From positions 141,229,501 through 141,293,500 of the forward strand of contig NC_092343.1 in the NCBI RefSeq assembly GCF_046630445.1: a stretch of DNA of 64,000 nt, given 5' to 3'. The position numbers were made by a program, and so were the translations under genes. Numbering within the stretch: position 1 is the stretch's first letter; every line of letters starts with the position of its first letter. The notes below the pieces were generated by a model. It ran no database searches. It was given only the letters and a program-made list of their open reading frames with translations, and was not told the DNA's origin. This stretch comes from Rutidosis leptorrhynchoides (Eukaryota > Streptophyta > Magnoliopsida > Asterales > Asteraceae). This document shows, one piece after another, positions 36,237 through 49,363 of the stretch.

Positions 36237-37486
36237 TTCTCTAGTGATTGAACACGAATTGTAATGAATGAAGATAAAATTGGCTATTTGATTACAAAAG
36301 TTATAGGTCGTTTGATAACACTACCTGATAGCAAAGTGTGTGATGGTGGTGTTTTATGGTAATAGATAGAAACAGAAAGATGTAGCAGTAGCAACAATTG
36401 ACAGCAACAATTTAATCATCATCATTTGTTTGTTGAACCAGGAAAACAGAAGGATTACAAGAAAGGAGTAGTAGGTTATGATTTGATTTGGTTGTTAATC
36501 GAAACAGAAAAAAATAGGAATATCAGGTAATTGGTTCGTTATCATCTTCTCATAATAGTTTCAGGTTTTATATTTGTATTCTTGTTTTGATTTTTGAATA
36601 GAAGTATGCAACCATCGATAATGGTAAGTGGTGCTTAATAAACTGGTTTCAATTTACATAAACAAATGAGGACTGCAGGTGGATCTGTGGATTTTCAAGT
36701 ATTGGTGTTTCAAGTGGATTTCGGGTCTAGGTTGAAGATTGATACGGAAACAAAGAGCTGGAGTCGTAACACAATATGCAGGTAGGTTAGTGGTGTTTGA
36801 TTTTGTTTGTGCAAGTGAAACAGAAGTAACTGAGCTATAACAGCAGTCATTTATGGTTGTGATTCTGTGTTGTGGGTTATGGTGTTGAAATCTAATGTAA
36901 ACAGAGAGTTAGCAGCAACATGGTGATCATGGTGGGGTTTTTGGAGTTGTAGTTGTAGGTGTTGGGTTATGATTTGGTCGACAGTTTTATCCTCAAAGGT
37001 ATAAAAAATAAATAAAAGGAATTAAATATTCTGAGTGGAGTTGTTAACAGATCTCCTTGGATTTCTATGATTGAGTTCGTTTCTTGTAGACAACAAACAA
37101 AATTTAGCTGTAGAGTGATGGATATGTGAAACTGAATCCGATTTATGTCTGCTCTTTATATGTACCCAATATTGTTAATTAAGATCATAAAAATTCTGTG
37201 TTTGGTTCTTATATAAATCTGCATAGATATATCAGTATGAATCTGTATTTGTGTATATATCATGATGTATAGATATATCTGTATAATTATTTTTATTTAA
37301 TTGTATTATTAATATCTGTATATAAGTGTATTTATATACTTGTATTTATATATTATAACTAACCTTATCAATTAATAATTATAGAAATAACACTATTACT
37401 CTTAATGTTATAAATAATAACAATGATAATATAACCACACGTACCTATTAATTTTTACATATTTTTTCTAGAGGTAACAATATTAA

Positions 37487-37596
37487 TAATACAATTATTA
37501 ATATTAATATTATTTATAATAATAATAAAAGTAATGATAATTAATACAATTATTAATATTAATATTATTTATAATAATAATAAAAGTAATGATAAT
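37487..37596. repeat. 55-bp tandem duplication
   Basis: TAATACAATTATTAATATTA and the following 35 bp occur twice head to tail with no visible difference, so the duplication is recent. Confidence 0.85.
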
Positions 37597-38183
37597 AGTA
37601 TTACTATAACAATTATATCCAAACTTGTAATTTAATATATTACAATATGTATAAAATCATTAATTATATAGAAATCACATTCATATATTTATATATAATT
37701 TTATTCTACTTACAACTTAATTATTTTATATCTTAATTTATATCTTTAATTCAAATGTTTAAATTATATTTCATTACTTCAAATTAATATATGTACATAC
37801 ATTTATATTTATATATATATATATACATATTTACACTATTATTTACACACAACCGTTCGTGAATCGTCGATGATGGTCAAAGGTCAAATGATTTCATAAA
37901 CTAGTTCGAAATTTTTTAGATTCAATATTACTGACTTTGCTTAACGTATCTGAAACATATAAAGATTAAGTTTAAATTTGGTCGAAAATTCCCGGGTCAT
38001 CACAACTATACGATATTTTGTAGTAAAAATATGCATACGGCAGAACTGAACAATGTAAGGTTGGCCTCGAATTCACGAACCTATATTCAATTATGTATAT
38101 TAACACATGTAATGGTAATCAAACAAATTTAGATGTTATTATTAGTGATATAATTGTTTTATAGATTTCATTAATAATTTAAT

Positions 38184-38276
<93 letters not shown>

Positions 38277-38649
38277 CATATACTTTAGATAAATAATTAG
38301 TAAAAATATTAATATAGTTATGTTACATGTATTAAATGTAGTTATTTATATATAAAAATATTTGTTTGTTATTATAATAATAATATAGTAATGATAGTAA
38401 TAATAATATTAATAATTTTATTTAATTTGTAACTTAATCATTTCTATAATAATATTTGTATCCATAATCATAATATCAATAATAATGTTAATATATAAAA
38501 AAAAATGATAATAATAATAATTATTATGATAAAAATTAATAATAGTAATGTTAATAATAATTTTACTAAAAAGATAATTTTAACAATCATGATAATATTC
38601 ATAACTTTAAAAATGAAAACTACCTTCACAAGCTTTTCTAAAAAAAATT

Positions 38650-38717
38650 GCCATGAACCGGACTCGAACACGCGACCACTCGTTCACCCGAAACACCCTT
38701 AACCATTCGATCTATCA
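38650..38717 (-). ncRNA. tRNA-like (SINE-head-like) sequence in element D left LTR
   Basis: Read on the minus strand: an A-box-like GATCGAATGGTTAAG (38698-38712), then TGTTCGAGTCC (38660-38670), close to the Pol III B box GGTTCGANTCC, then a run of T beginning about 15 bases later. The stems do not fold into a proper tRNA, so I call it a tRNA relic or SINE head. The copy in the right LTR is at 46753-46822. Confidence 0.4.
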
Positions 38718-38943
38718 TGTCTTTCTGTTTTAATATACCGTTTAATCCTATATAACCATTACTTGGCATCGTATCTTTATGTTTATTTCATCACATCATC
38801 ATCTTTATTTAGCAATCATCATCATTCTCGTCGACCATAGAAACAGAAACACGATACAGCAGCAGCAGGGAGTCAACAAGCAATCATAGTTAGCTCAAGT
38901 GGATTTTGGGCTGATCTAAAACCAGTTTTACATTATGTGTGTA

Positions 38944-38959
38944 ATGGGCTTCGGCCCAT
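38944..38959. other. TTCG tetraloop hairpin in D left LTR
   Basis: ATGGGC-TTCG-GCCCAT, a 6-bp stem with the very stable cUUCGg loop when transcribed. Neighbouring TGGGCT and AGCCCA motifs (38905-39005) resemble plant site II promoter elements. Confidence 0.5.
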
Positions 38960-40054
38960 GCTGTATCAAAAACCCAATACAGTCCGATCCAAAAAGAAAG
39001 CCCAACAAACATATAGTTCAGTAATCATCAAACACTCGATTAATTTATACACTTTTCTTTTCTTCATCATCGCTCGTTACCTCATCATCATTTATTCGAA
39101 TATCTAGCTGTAACTTCATAATGATCATCAACTTTATATCACGATAAATATTATCTTCGTCTACGTTTCTTTGTAAATGTGTATTATCGTCATTCTTAAT
39201 ATTGTTCGATCAGACAATAAAGAGGCAACAGGAACAAAAGTGGAAATAAGAAAACAGTATCATCATCATCGTTATTATCATCAGGTCGTCGTCATAACTG
39301 CAGTAACATCGTAACATCATCACTGTTCCTCGTCCTTGTAAATCATCTTCGTTATCGTTATTTTCACTGTAACAGTTGGCAGCAACAATAGTTGCAGTTG
39401 CAGCGTAATAGGGTTTTCGGTTATGGGTTTACACGAAATAGGAGACAGTAGTTGCAATAGTAATGTGTAGGTGAGTGATTGAAGATGATGGTGGTTGTCA
39501 ATAAGGATGAAAGTAGGGATGTGGGTGGTGGTTCGTGATGTTGAACAGAAACATAAATGATGGATACAGGCTGTGTATTGTTGGACCTTAATTTAGTTAG
39601 TAAAAAAAAAATTATATAGTAGCAGTTTCTAGTAGGAGAAGAAAGAGGAAGTGATAGAAAGAGATAAAGAGAAGGTGGTTGTCAAGGTGGCGAGTGGTGG
39701 TGTGGATGGGGTTATGGTGGTTGTGGATTAATGAAAAGAAATAGCAGTGGTAAATGGTTTGGGTGGCGATGATAGTTGTCGATCAAGAGTCACCAAGGTG
39801 TGACGGGTTTTCAATGAAACAAGAAGGAAATAAGAAGTAGAGAAAGAGAGAAAGATGGGTGATAGTTGAAATGGTCTCTTGGCTTTAAGTATAAACAATA
39901 AGAAGGTGGTGAAAGTTGTAATGGTTTTCCGGTGATGGCGAGTGGATGAAGGTGGCCGTTGGTGACTTGTTGAAGATGAAGGAGAAATATAAAGTAGAAG
40001 AAAAAATGAAGTGGGTTTGTAGTTTATCCTTGTGTTTCCTTTACGCACTAAGCA

Positions 40055-40105
<51 letters not shown>

Positions 40106-40589
40106 AGTTGAATGATATGTAATATAATAATAATAAAATTTATAATATGCAATCAAATGAATTATTATATGCACTCAAACAGTTTAGCAGCCACACCATT
40201 GCATTATTCTACCGACAGTTTATTCCGGATGGCTATATCGTGTCCATTGCTAAACAGTTAATGTATAAAAGTGTTCCTAAAAATCTCAAATTTTTAGATT
40301 AAATATATTTAATTATTTCACTCATTAACTGTTTGAAACCTGATAAAAAAGGTTCGATAATTATTTACTTTCTGTTCCAATTTATATGTACGGAGTACTA
40401 ATATTTAAACTTAAAAAGGTAAAAATATTTTTAACAAATCTAAAATCTTCGTAATCAATTTACAGTCCAACTTTTAACTTAATCCCTCGTATACATATAT
40501 TATCTCTTTGTGAACACTAACGAAATGTCAACCGAGTGTTACAGTCGTTTACTATTTAAGCTCGAAATCATTTATTTTTAATATATTCC

Positions 40590-40630
<41 letters not shown>

Positions 40631-40633
<3 letters not shown>

Positions 40634-41071
40634 GCAGGATCAATGGGGAAGTAACCAAGTGGGGGGAACTCTAAACCGTAAACCCTAAACCCTAAACCCT
40701 AAACCCTAAACTCTAAACCGTTCGTGTTAAAAACTCAATCTAAATCCTAAATCTAAACCCTAAACCCTAAATTTCTAAACCCTAATATCTAAACCCTATA
40801 AACCCTAATATCTAAACCCTAATATCTAAACCCGAATAGCTAAAACCTCAAAATACGCTCGAAAAACACGATAATTGTTATATATTACTTCTTCGAGCGT
40901 TTTCCCGCCAAAATAAAAACATTTATCACAAAGTGTCTCTACTAAATGTTCATATTTTCATCTCATCTATAATGTTCGTGAACAAAGTTTTTTCAAAAAA
41001 TGAAAAAAAAAAAAAAAAGTTTTTGCTTCCCCCCGCTTCTCCCCTAATGGTTACTTCCCTCTTGATCCTAC

Positions 41072-41074
<3 letters not shown>
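40631..41074. mobile_element. 444-bp MITE-like element with telomere-type repeats
   Basis: Present in the D left LTR and absent from the right LTR, which has unbroken TA repeat at this place. Ends form imperfect inverted repeats: GGCAGGATCAATGGGGAAGT at the left; the reverse complement of the right end reads GGTAGGATCAAGAGGGAAGT. The target is (TA)n, so a TA duplication is likely but cannot be distinguished. Inside are about ten degenerate TAAACCC/CCCTAAA units (40675-40830). No coding capacity. Confidence 0.7.
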
Positions 41075-41107
<33 letters not shown>

Positions 41108-41881
41108 TGTTTTAAAATAGCAAGTTTAATTACTAAAACAAATATATTATATATTTTTAAACAATAGATTTAATATAACTTTATATATTTACAAGTAATA
41201 TTTACATACATATTTATATATATATCTATATATTTATAAATATAATTTCCGTTACATCGCATTTTATTGTATTTATTTTATGATATAATTTATAATAATT
41301 TAATTATATAATATTCCAAATTATATTTCAAATTATAAATACCTATTTAAATATATATGTTATCTATAAATAGTTGTTCGTGAATCGTTGGGAATGGTCG
41401 AAAGTCAAAATAATATATGAAACAGCTCAAAATTTTGAGATTCAGTTTAACAGCCTTTGCTTATCGTGTCAAAATCATATTAAGATTAAGTTTAAATTTG
41501 ATCAGAAATTTTCGGGTCGTCACAGTACCTACCCGTTAAAGAAATTTCGTCCTAAAATTTGAGTGAGATGGTCATGGATGACAATAAGTATGTTTCCAAG
41601 ACACATATGAGTTGATAAATAGAGTTTTATCATCAGTGGGTAATATGGATAAAACAATTCAATTACTCGAAACGTATAAGTGAAGCTATCACAAAAGAGT
41701 GAAATGAAGTGAATAGAGGTTCGTCTTGGCTTTTGCCGTAGTCACTGTCGAATTCAGAAATTTAAAGGATTTAAAGAAAATCTTCGAAACCTATATAAGA
41801 TTTGATTCTTCGATATTTCAAGAAATTAGAATCCGCTTTAAATGCGACTATCTGTTTTGATTGCTCTGTCGAATATTTTAC

Positions 41882-42204
41882 TATAAATCCACCCCCTTCG
41901 TTTCCTTACAATTCACACCTTCTATTCTTTCTCCCTCAACTCATACTTTAAAGCATTCGTCAATATGCTCCATCCAGTTCTGATTCTTGATATACTCCTA
42001 ACCTTCATATGTCATTCTTTTCTTTCATCTACCACCTGAAGAATTCTATTTACTTTTACTATACTCTTGGTTTTATAATGTTTTTAGTTCTCCAGTATCT
42101 TTATATTACTATATGTATCGATATATATGGTTTATAATTTTCGGGTTGTCGTTGGGCTTTATATCCTCCTTTATATTTCGAAGTCCCTACTTCTGTCTTC
42201 TATA
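41882..42204 (+). pseudogene. Antisense hydrophobic ORF of element D, frameshifted
   Basis: TATAAAT at 41882-41888, ATG at 41965. The first 15 codons match element B, then two missing bases after TTCATAT shift the frame and stop it at about codon 25 (42037-42039). The remaining sequence matches B to about 42204. Confidence 0.5.
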
Positions 42205-43163
42205 ATCATTGTCATCCACAGCTAATGCTCTTTCCTATTTGCTGCGATTTATACCCTCATTTACACTTTAAAGCTTTATGCTCTGTTTTCTCTTCTATCC
42301 AGTAACCACATCAAGTAATGGTCCAGAATTCGTAAGTATGGAACTTCGAATGAACTTAATGTTCTAAACAAGAAAGAACGTAATCGCACGATCTTGATTG
42401 GTTATATTATCAAAATTCAAGAGAAAAGATAGAACTATCAGGAAGATATGTTCTCGATATGTTTGGAGGTTAGGTAAAATGTAAGAGTCGTGTAACATGG
42501 CACATGATGACGTTAAAATCTGTGAATCATCACGCTCCATTAAAAACTCAGCATGACTTACGGTAATATAATCACGTTGATCAAGTGTCATTATATTATA
42601 CTAACTCATGCTTCAGTTTCCCACACTACTTCAAAAACATTCATATTTTTAGTTTAGAATTTTTCCAGAATTCAGAAACAAAACAGTTTCCTTTCTGATG
42701 TAATATAGATAGCACGAAGAGATAAAAAAAAATTTCAGACAAGAATATTTATGAAAATATCCTCAAAAATATCGAAGATATTTATGATGATATTTTGGAA
42801 TTTCTAAGATTGAAGGTTGATGAAGAAAGATTTTACACAAGATCTAACATGACTTCAGAGGAAGATATTCTCTAAAGATTTCATCAGATACAGAATTATC
42901 TGGATTCTTGGAATACAGGGTATAGTCCTTGTATTTGTCAGTAGTCTCCTTCATAGTTTTGCATAATCCGCTTTCCTGTACCAAATTTTCTATCGAGTGT
43001 TCCTAACACTCCATTCTTTATCATCAAACTTTTGGTCATTTAGACCATCTATAATTTTGTTGTTTCCTCTGCATTTAATGCTACCATATCTGAATCATTG
43101 GTTATCAATCCGAGGTGGTTTCAAGAAAATTGTGTTTTTAGATGATTAAACGCTGATGATAAT

Positions 43164-43355
43164 ATGGTGGAATATAAAAGGTTCCCCGGTAACAATAAAA
43201 GAGCACACATATATCATAGTGTTAATAAGGTGGTTTCGAACGAAAATTCGAAGTTGACTTGCTGGAGCTGTGGTAAAATTTGCTACTTTGAAAGGAATTA
43301 CCAAGTTATTTTGGGTAATAATAACGCTAAAGGGATTAGCACAGCTACGTGTTAA
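43164..43355 (+). pseudogene. Copia-type gag zinc-knuckle fragment inside element D
   Basis: The clearest copy: a 63-codon open frame with RFPGNNKRAH, then KLTCWSCGKICYFERNYQ and GNNNAKGISTAT. CWSCGK-x-x-YFERN is a CCHC knuckle with His replaced by Tyr and the last Cys by Tyr. Composition resembles Ty1/copia gag. Antisense to D. Confidence 0.6.
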
Positions 43356-44504
43356 ACGTTTACTCAGTTTCTGAGAGTTTTTCAAGTAAATAACTATATG
43401 CATCAATCTTTTCTTCCATAGATGAAGTACGGTTGGTTCATCCTCTCGATTGATGTGTTTTCAAGAATCATGAATGGTTTGTACGCAGATTGGAATCGTC
43501 AAGATACAAATGGGGTTTAGAATGAAATCAAGTGGCAAACTTGAAGAATTGTTTAGTTTCATATGTTATAATCAATATTTTAATTCAATTTGATTGTCCA
43601 ATGTTCTTAGTCCACAGTAACAGTCCACTAATTCATATATAGTTTAATATATAATATTTGAATTAATTAATACGTATCGTGACCCGTGTACATGTCTCAG
43701 ACTCGATCACAACTCAAACTATATATATATTATTGTAGAATCAACCTCAACCCAGTATAGCTAACTCCAGCATTACTGCATATAGAGTGTCTATGGTTAT
43801 TCTAAATAATATATATAGATGTGTCGATATGATCTGTCAAAACCTTATATACGTGTCCCGATATTTAAAGTGCGTAAAATAAATAACAGAAATTAAATGA
43901 CGATAAATAAAATTGCGAGAATTAGAATTGCGATAAATAAAATGAGATAAATAAAATGTAGTACGGAATTAACAGTTAGCTAGGAACAGTTAGCGTGGAT
44001 TCTTAACAAAATTTCTTATAGTTAATTTGTTTGTTTCTAACAAATTTTGTTTTGTCCAATGTTTTCTTCATTATATCACTTATTGGATTCTGATAAGTCA
44101 AAATCCAATATGAAATTTAGTGAAGATGGTTATTCTATGGTGAACAGATACGTATATCTATGGATGTAAGTAGTATAGTAAATGACTGTTGAATCAGATT
44201 CGAAGAATGTACAGTGTAACTTATTAATGTGAAATCTAATATTCTTCGGGTATTACCTACCCGTTAAAATATTTTCACCATTAATAGTTTGTACAAAAGA
44301 AGTTTTAATTACAAACTTTATGAAAACATATATACATATGTATATTTTGTTCAGATGTAATCATGGATTTAATGAGTCAATATGATATTTAACTCATTTA
44401 ATTTACCGTTAGAACAAGAATATATAATCTCTAAAACATTAGAGATTACATAATCGTCATGTCGAATGAAGATAAATGATGTAGAATGATACGTAGAACG
44501 ATGA

Positions 44505-45011
44505 TTATACTCGAGGTACAGAATGAGATGTCGAAGCTGGTGACGTGGATGTTGTTGCTGGTGGTACTAGTGCTGTTGGTGTTGAAGCTTGTGATGTTAC
44601 TGGTGTTGGTGATACTGATGGTGCTTGCAAATTATGTACCGTGCTCTCTAAAGTTAACACTCGAGCTCGGAGTTCTTTAACTTCTTCTACTAACCCTGGT
44701 TGGTTATCAGTGTGAGGTAGAGGTCGGATATCTTCTCTAGTTCCGTTAATGGTAGCCTTAAGATGAAAAATTCTTGCAAAAAGGGTATAAACGGTGTTGC
44801 GAACAGGTTCGCCGGTGAGCGGGTCAAGTACTCTAAGGTTAGGTGGTAGATTCGGTTCATGATATGGAGTACCTTCTTTCCTTCTCCATAGGGTGAGTAT
44901 GTCGCGAACTCACCCCCATTTTATCCAGTAATCACGGTAGTTGATTAGTTGGTGTGCTCCTGTCACGCTGTCTTCGGAGTCAGAGGAACATGGTCGATTC
45001 GTAGAGGCCAT
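44505..45011 (-). pseudogene. Sense 5' ORF of element D (GEPVRNT protein), one internal stop
   Basis: Best-preserved copy of the family's sense ORF: 168 codons from ATG 45011 to TAA 44505-44507, interrupted only by TGA at 44910-44912 (codon 34). N-terminus MASTNRPCSSDSEDSVTG, then YRDYWIKWG; middle LDPLTGEPVRNTVYTLFARI; a coiled-coil-like LVEEVKELRARVLTLESTV; and a Pro/Thr/Ser/Ala-rich tail. It lies just downstream of the primer site. It is not an enzyme and I do not recognise the family. Conservation of GEPVRNT across A-D suggests that it once was a real product, perhaps a gag-like or regulatory protein. Confidence 0.6.
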
Positions 45012-45881
45012 CTTACGCGATCACATAAAAGATTTTTTTTTTGTATGAAGAGTTTAGTGACAACAATTGATAGTTGGATGTATTCTCAGTGCATAATATG
45101 CATAGATATATATAGTACCAGGATCCCTTAAATTACAGAGAAATTTACGAGAGATATCAGGCAAGGTCTACAGTAACAGATACGCTAAGATATGAAATGC
45201 CAGATACACTAAGATATGAATTTTTTCTATACACTATTCATACAATCAATGCAATAAAACGTGTCTAGACTAAGACTAATGAGCAGGTAATTTCCTAAGG
45301 ATGATAAGCAGATGATTTCCGACAAAAATGATAAGCAAAACTTTTGACATGCAGACACGATCGAAGTCCAGACTCAGTAATGCATCCTAACGACTATCAG
45401 TTAGACATACTAATGCAAGACCTGGTTTGCTAAGACCACCGCTCTGATACCACATGTCATACCCCTTCCTAATCCGTCTGGACGAAGTCACCAACATCTG
45501 GTTCCATTGCGATGATCGACTCCAAATAATGTCTTTACAATGAGCTAATGCACAGCGGAAGATTTCTTTCATACCTGAGAATAAACATGCTTTCAAGTGT
45601 CAACCAAAAGGTTGGTGAGTTCATAGGTTTATCATAAAACAATAAAATTCATCATTTTGATAGACCACAAGATTTAAATGCTGCATGGTACAAATGGGCC
45701 CGAATCCTATACCCACCTGTAATGTACATGCGATATTTTTTTAAATACAGTACACCTTTCTCGTGTACAAAATCATCTTTCATAAATCTTAGTATCCATA
45801 CACATATCTTGTGCACAAAAATAACATACACATAACCTGTGTATAAAATCATTCTCTCGATACATAACATTCATATCAATT

Positions 45882-45974
45882 GGTGGCAATTATCATGTCC
45901 ACAAAATTCAATGGTGGCAATTATCATGTCCACATAATTCAAGGGTGGCAATTATCATGTCCACATAATTCAAC
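45882..45974. repeat. 31-bp minisatellite, three copies
   Basis: GGTGGCAATTATCATGTCCA followed by CA(A/T)AATTCAA(T/G) repeated three times (starts 45882, 45913, 45944). Confidence 0.9.
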
Positions 45975-46752
45975 AATAATCCGCAGAACTTCTGTCTGCA
46001 TAATAATTCATTCGAGGAATGTTTTGCTTGTGTCTATCTCGTCAAACATTTATAAAAACATTTCATGTATTCGCAGTTCAAAATATATTTCAATAGTATT
46101 TAATAAAGCAGTTGTAAAAACAGCGCATGTATTCTCAGTCCCAAAAATATAAAGAGTAAAAGGAAATAAAATGAACTCACTATACGATATTTTGTAGTAA
46201 AAATATGCATATGGCGAAACTGAACAATGTAAGGTTGGCCTCGGATTCACGAACCTATATTCAATTATGTATATTAACACATGTAATGGTAATCGAACAA
46301 ATTTAGATGTTATTATTAGTGATATAATTGTTTTATAGATTTCATTAATAATTTAATTAAATATATATATATATATTTCATATACTTTAGATAAATAATT
46401 AGTAAAAATATTAATATAGTTATGTTACATGTATTAAATGTAGTTATTTATATATAAAAATATTTGTTTGTTATTATAATAATAATATAGTAATGATAGT
46501 AATAATAATATTAATAATTTTATTTAATTTGTAACTTAATCATTTCTATAATAATATTTGTATCCATAATCATAATATCAATAATAATGTTAATATATAA
46601 AAAAAATGATAATAATAATAATTATTATGATAAAAATTAATAATAGTAATGTTAATAATAATTTTACTAAAAAGATAATTTTAACAATCATGATAATATT
46701 CATAACTTTAAAAATGAAAACTACCATCACAAGCTTTTCTAAAAAAAAATTT

Positions 46753-46822
46753 GCCATGAACCGGACTCGAACACGCGACCACTCGTTCACCCGAAACACC
46801 CTTAACCATTCGATCTATCATG
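46753..46822 (-). ncRNA. tRNA-like sequence in element D right LTR
   Basis: Copy of 38650-38717: B-box-like element at 46763-46773, A-box-like at 46801-46815, T-run on the 3' side. Unlikely to be a working tRNA. Confidence 0.4.
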
Positions 46823-48190
46823 TCTTTCTATTTTAATATACAGTTTAATCCTATATAACCATTACTTGGCATCGTATCTTCATGTTTATTTCATCACATC
46901 ATCATCTTTATTTAGCAATCATCATCATTCTCGTCGACTATAGAAACAGAAACACGATACAGCAGCAGCAGGGAGTCAACAAGCAATCATAGTTAGCCCA
47001 AGTGGATTTTGGGCTGATCTAAAACCAGTTTTACATTATGTGTGTAATGGGCTTCGGCCCACGCTGTATCAAAAACCCAATACAGTCCGATCTAAAAAGA
47101 AAGCCCAACAAACATATAGTTCAGTAACCATCAAACACTCGATTAATTTATACACTTTTCTTTTCTTCATCATCGCTCGTTACCTCATCATCATTTATTC
47201 GAATATCTAGCTGTAACTTCATAATGATCATCAACTTTATATCACGATAAATAGTATCTTCGTCTACATTTCTTCGTAAATGTGTATTATCATCATTCTT
47301 AATATTGTTCGAACAGACAATAACGAGGCAACAGGAACAAAAGTGTAAATAAGAAAACAGTATCATCATCATCGTTATTATCATCAGGTCATCGTCATAA
47401 CTGCAGTAACATCGTAACATCATCACTGTTCCTCGTCCTTGTATATCATCTTCGTTATCGTTATTTTCACTGTAACAGTTGGCAGCAACAATAGTTGCAG
47501 TTGCAGCGTAATAGGGTTTTCGGTTATGGGTTTACACGAAATAGGAGACAGTAGTTGCAATAGTAACGTGTAGGTGAGTGATTGAAGATGATGGTGGTTG
47601 TCAATTAGGATGAAAGTAGGGATGTGGGTGGTGGTTCGTGATGTTGAACAGAAACATAAATGATGGATACAGGCTATGTATTGTTGGACCTTAATTTAGT
47701 TAGTAAAAAAAAATTATATAGTAGCGGTTTCTAGTAGGAGGGTTTTTTTTACGTGGGTGTTGATAGAACAAAGAAGAAGAAAGAGGAAGTGATAGAAAGA
47801 GATAAAGAGAAGGTGGTTGTCAAGGTGGCGAGTGGTGGTGTTGATGGGGTTATGGTGGTTGTGGATCAATGAAAAGAAATAGCAGTGGTAAATGGTTTGG
47901 GTGGCAATGATAGTTGTCGATCAAAAGTCACCAAGGTGGTGACGGGTTTTCAATGAAACAAGAAGGAAATAAGAAGTAGAGAAAGAGAGAAAGATGGGTG
48001 ATAGTTGAAATGGTCTCTTGGCTTAAGTATAAACAATAAGAAGGTGGTGAAAGTTGTAATGGTTTTCCGGTGATGGCGAGTGGATGAAGGTGGCCGTTGG
48101 TGACTTGTTGAAGATGAAGGAGAAATATAAAGTAGAAGAAAAAATGAAGTGGGTTTGTAGTTTATCCATGTGTTTCCTTTACGCACTAAG

Positions 48191-48346
<156 letters not shown>

Positions 48347-48828
48347 TTGAATGATATGTAATATAATAATAATAAAATTTATAATATGCAATCAAATGAA
48401 TTATTATATGCACTCAAACAGTTTAGCAGCCACACCATTGCATTATTCTACCGACAGTTTATTCCGGATGGCTATATCGTGTCCATTGCTAAACAGTTAA
48501 TGTGTAAAAGTGTTCCTAAAAATCTCAAATTTTTAGATTAAATATATTTAATTATTTCACTCATTAACTGTTTGAAACCTGATCAAAAAGGTTCGATAAT
48601 TATTTACTTTCTGTTCCAATTTATATGTACGGAGTACTAATATTTAAACTTAAAAAGGTAAAAATATTTTTAACAAATCTAAAATCTTCGTAATCAATTT
48701 ACAGTCCAACTTTTAACTTAATCCCTCGTATACATATATTATCTCTTTGTGAACACTAACGAAATGTCAACCGAGTGTTACAGACGTTTACTATTTAAGC
48801 TCGAAATCATTTATTTTTAATATATTCC

Positions 48829-48952
<124 letters not shown>

Positions 48953-49363
48953 TTAAAATAGCAAGTTTAATTACTAAAACAAATATATTATATATTTTTA
49001 AACAATAGATTTAATATAACTTTATATATTTACAAGTAATATTTACATACATATTTATATATATCTATATATTTATAAATATAATTTCCATTACATCGCA
49101 TTTTATTTTATTTATTTTATGATATAATTTCTAATAATTTAATTATATAATATTCCAAATTATATTTCAAATTATAAATACCTATTTAAATATATATGTT
49201 ATCTATAAATAGTTGTTCGTGAATCGTTGGGAATGGTCGAAAGTCAAACTAATATATGAAACAGCTCAAAATTTTGAGATTCAGTTTAACAGCCTTTGCT
49301 TATCGTGTCGAAATCATATTAAGATTAAGTTTAAATTTGATCGGAAATTTCCGGGTCGTCACA

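Larger units (their letters stand above)
38005..41524 (-). repeat. Element D 3' LTR, truncated at its left by element B
   Basis: Matches 46179-49363 of the D right LTR. The first roughly 720 bp of the LTR are absent because B's LTR abuts at 38004/38005, probably with duplication ACTAT (38005-38009). It carries a tRNA-like sequence, a GGGCC-rich segment, TA repeats (38190-38275, 40060-40110) and a 444-bp insertion at 40631-41074. Confidence 0.85.
41525..45454 (-). mobile_element. Element D internal region (non-autonomous)
   Basis: Polypurine tract and palindrome (41525-41560; one arm has mutated to TAAAATTT), antisense module, zinc-knuckle relic, sense ORF, then primer site GTGGTATCAGAGC at 45441-45454 (minus strand). 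Collinear with B. No gag-pol. Confidence 0.87.

Noticed and set aside
38650..38717. A functional tRNA gene
   Set aside because: The B box is good, but acceptor, anticodon and T stems do not pair properly.
40675..40830. TAAACCC repeats as a chromosome end or interstitial telomere
   Set aside because: They are few, degenerate and enclosed by the inverted ends of a small insertion that is absent from the sister LTR.
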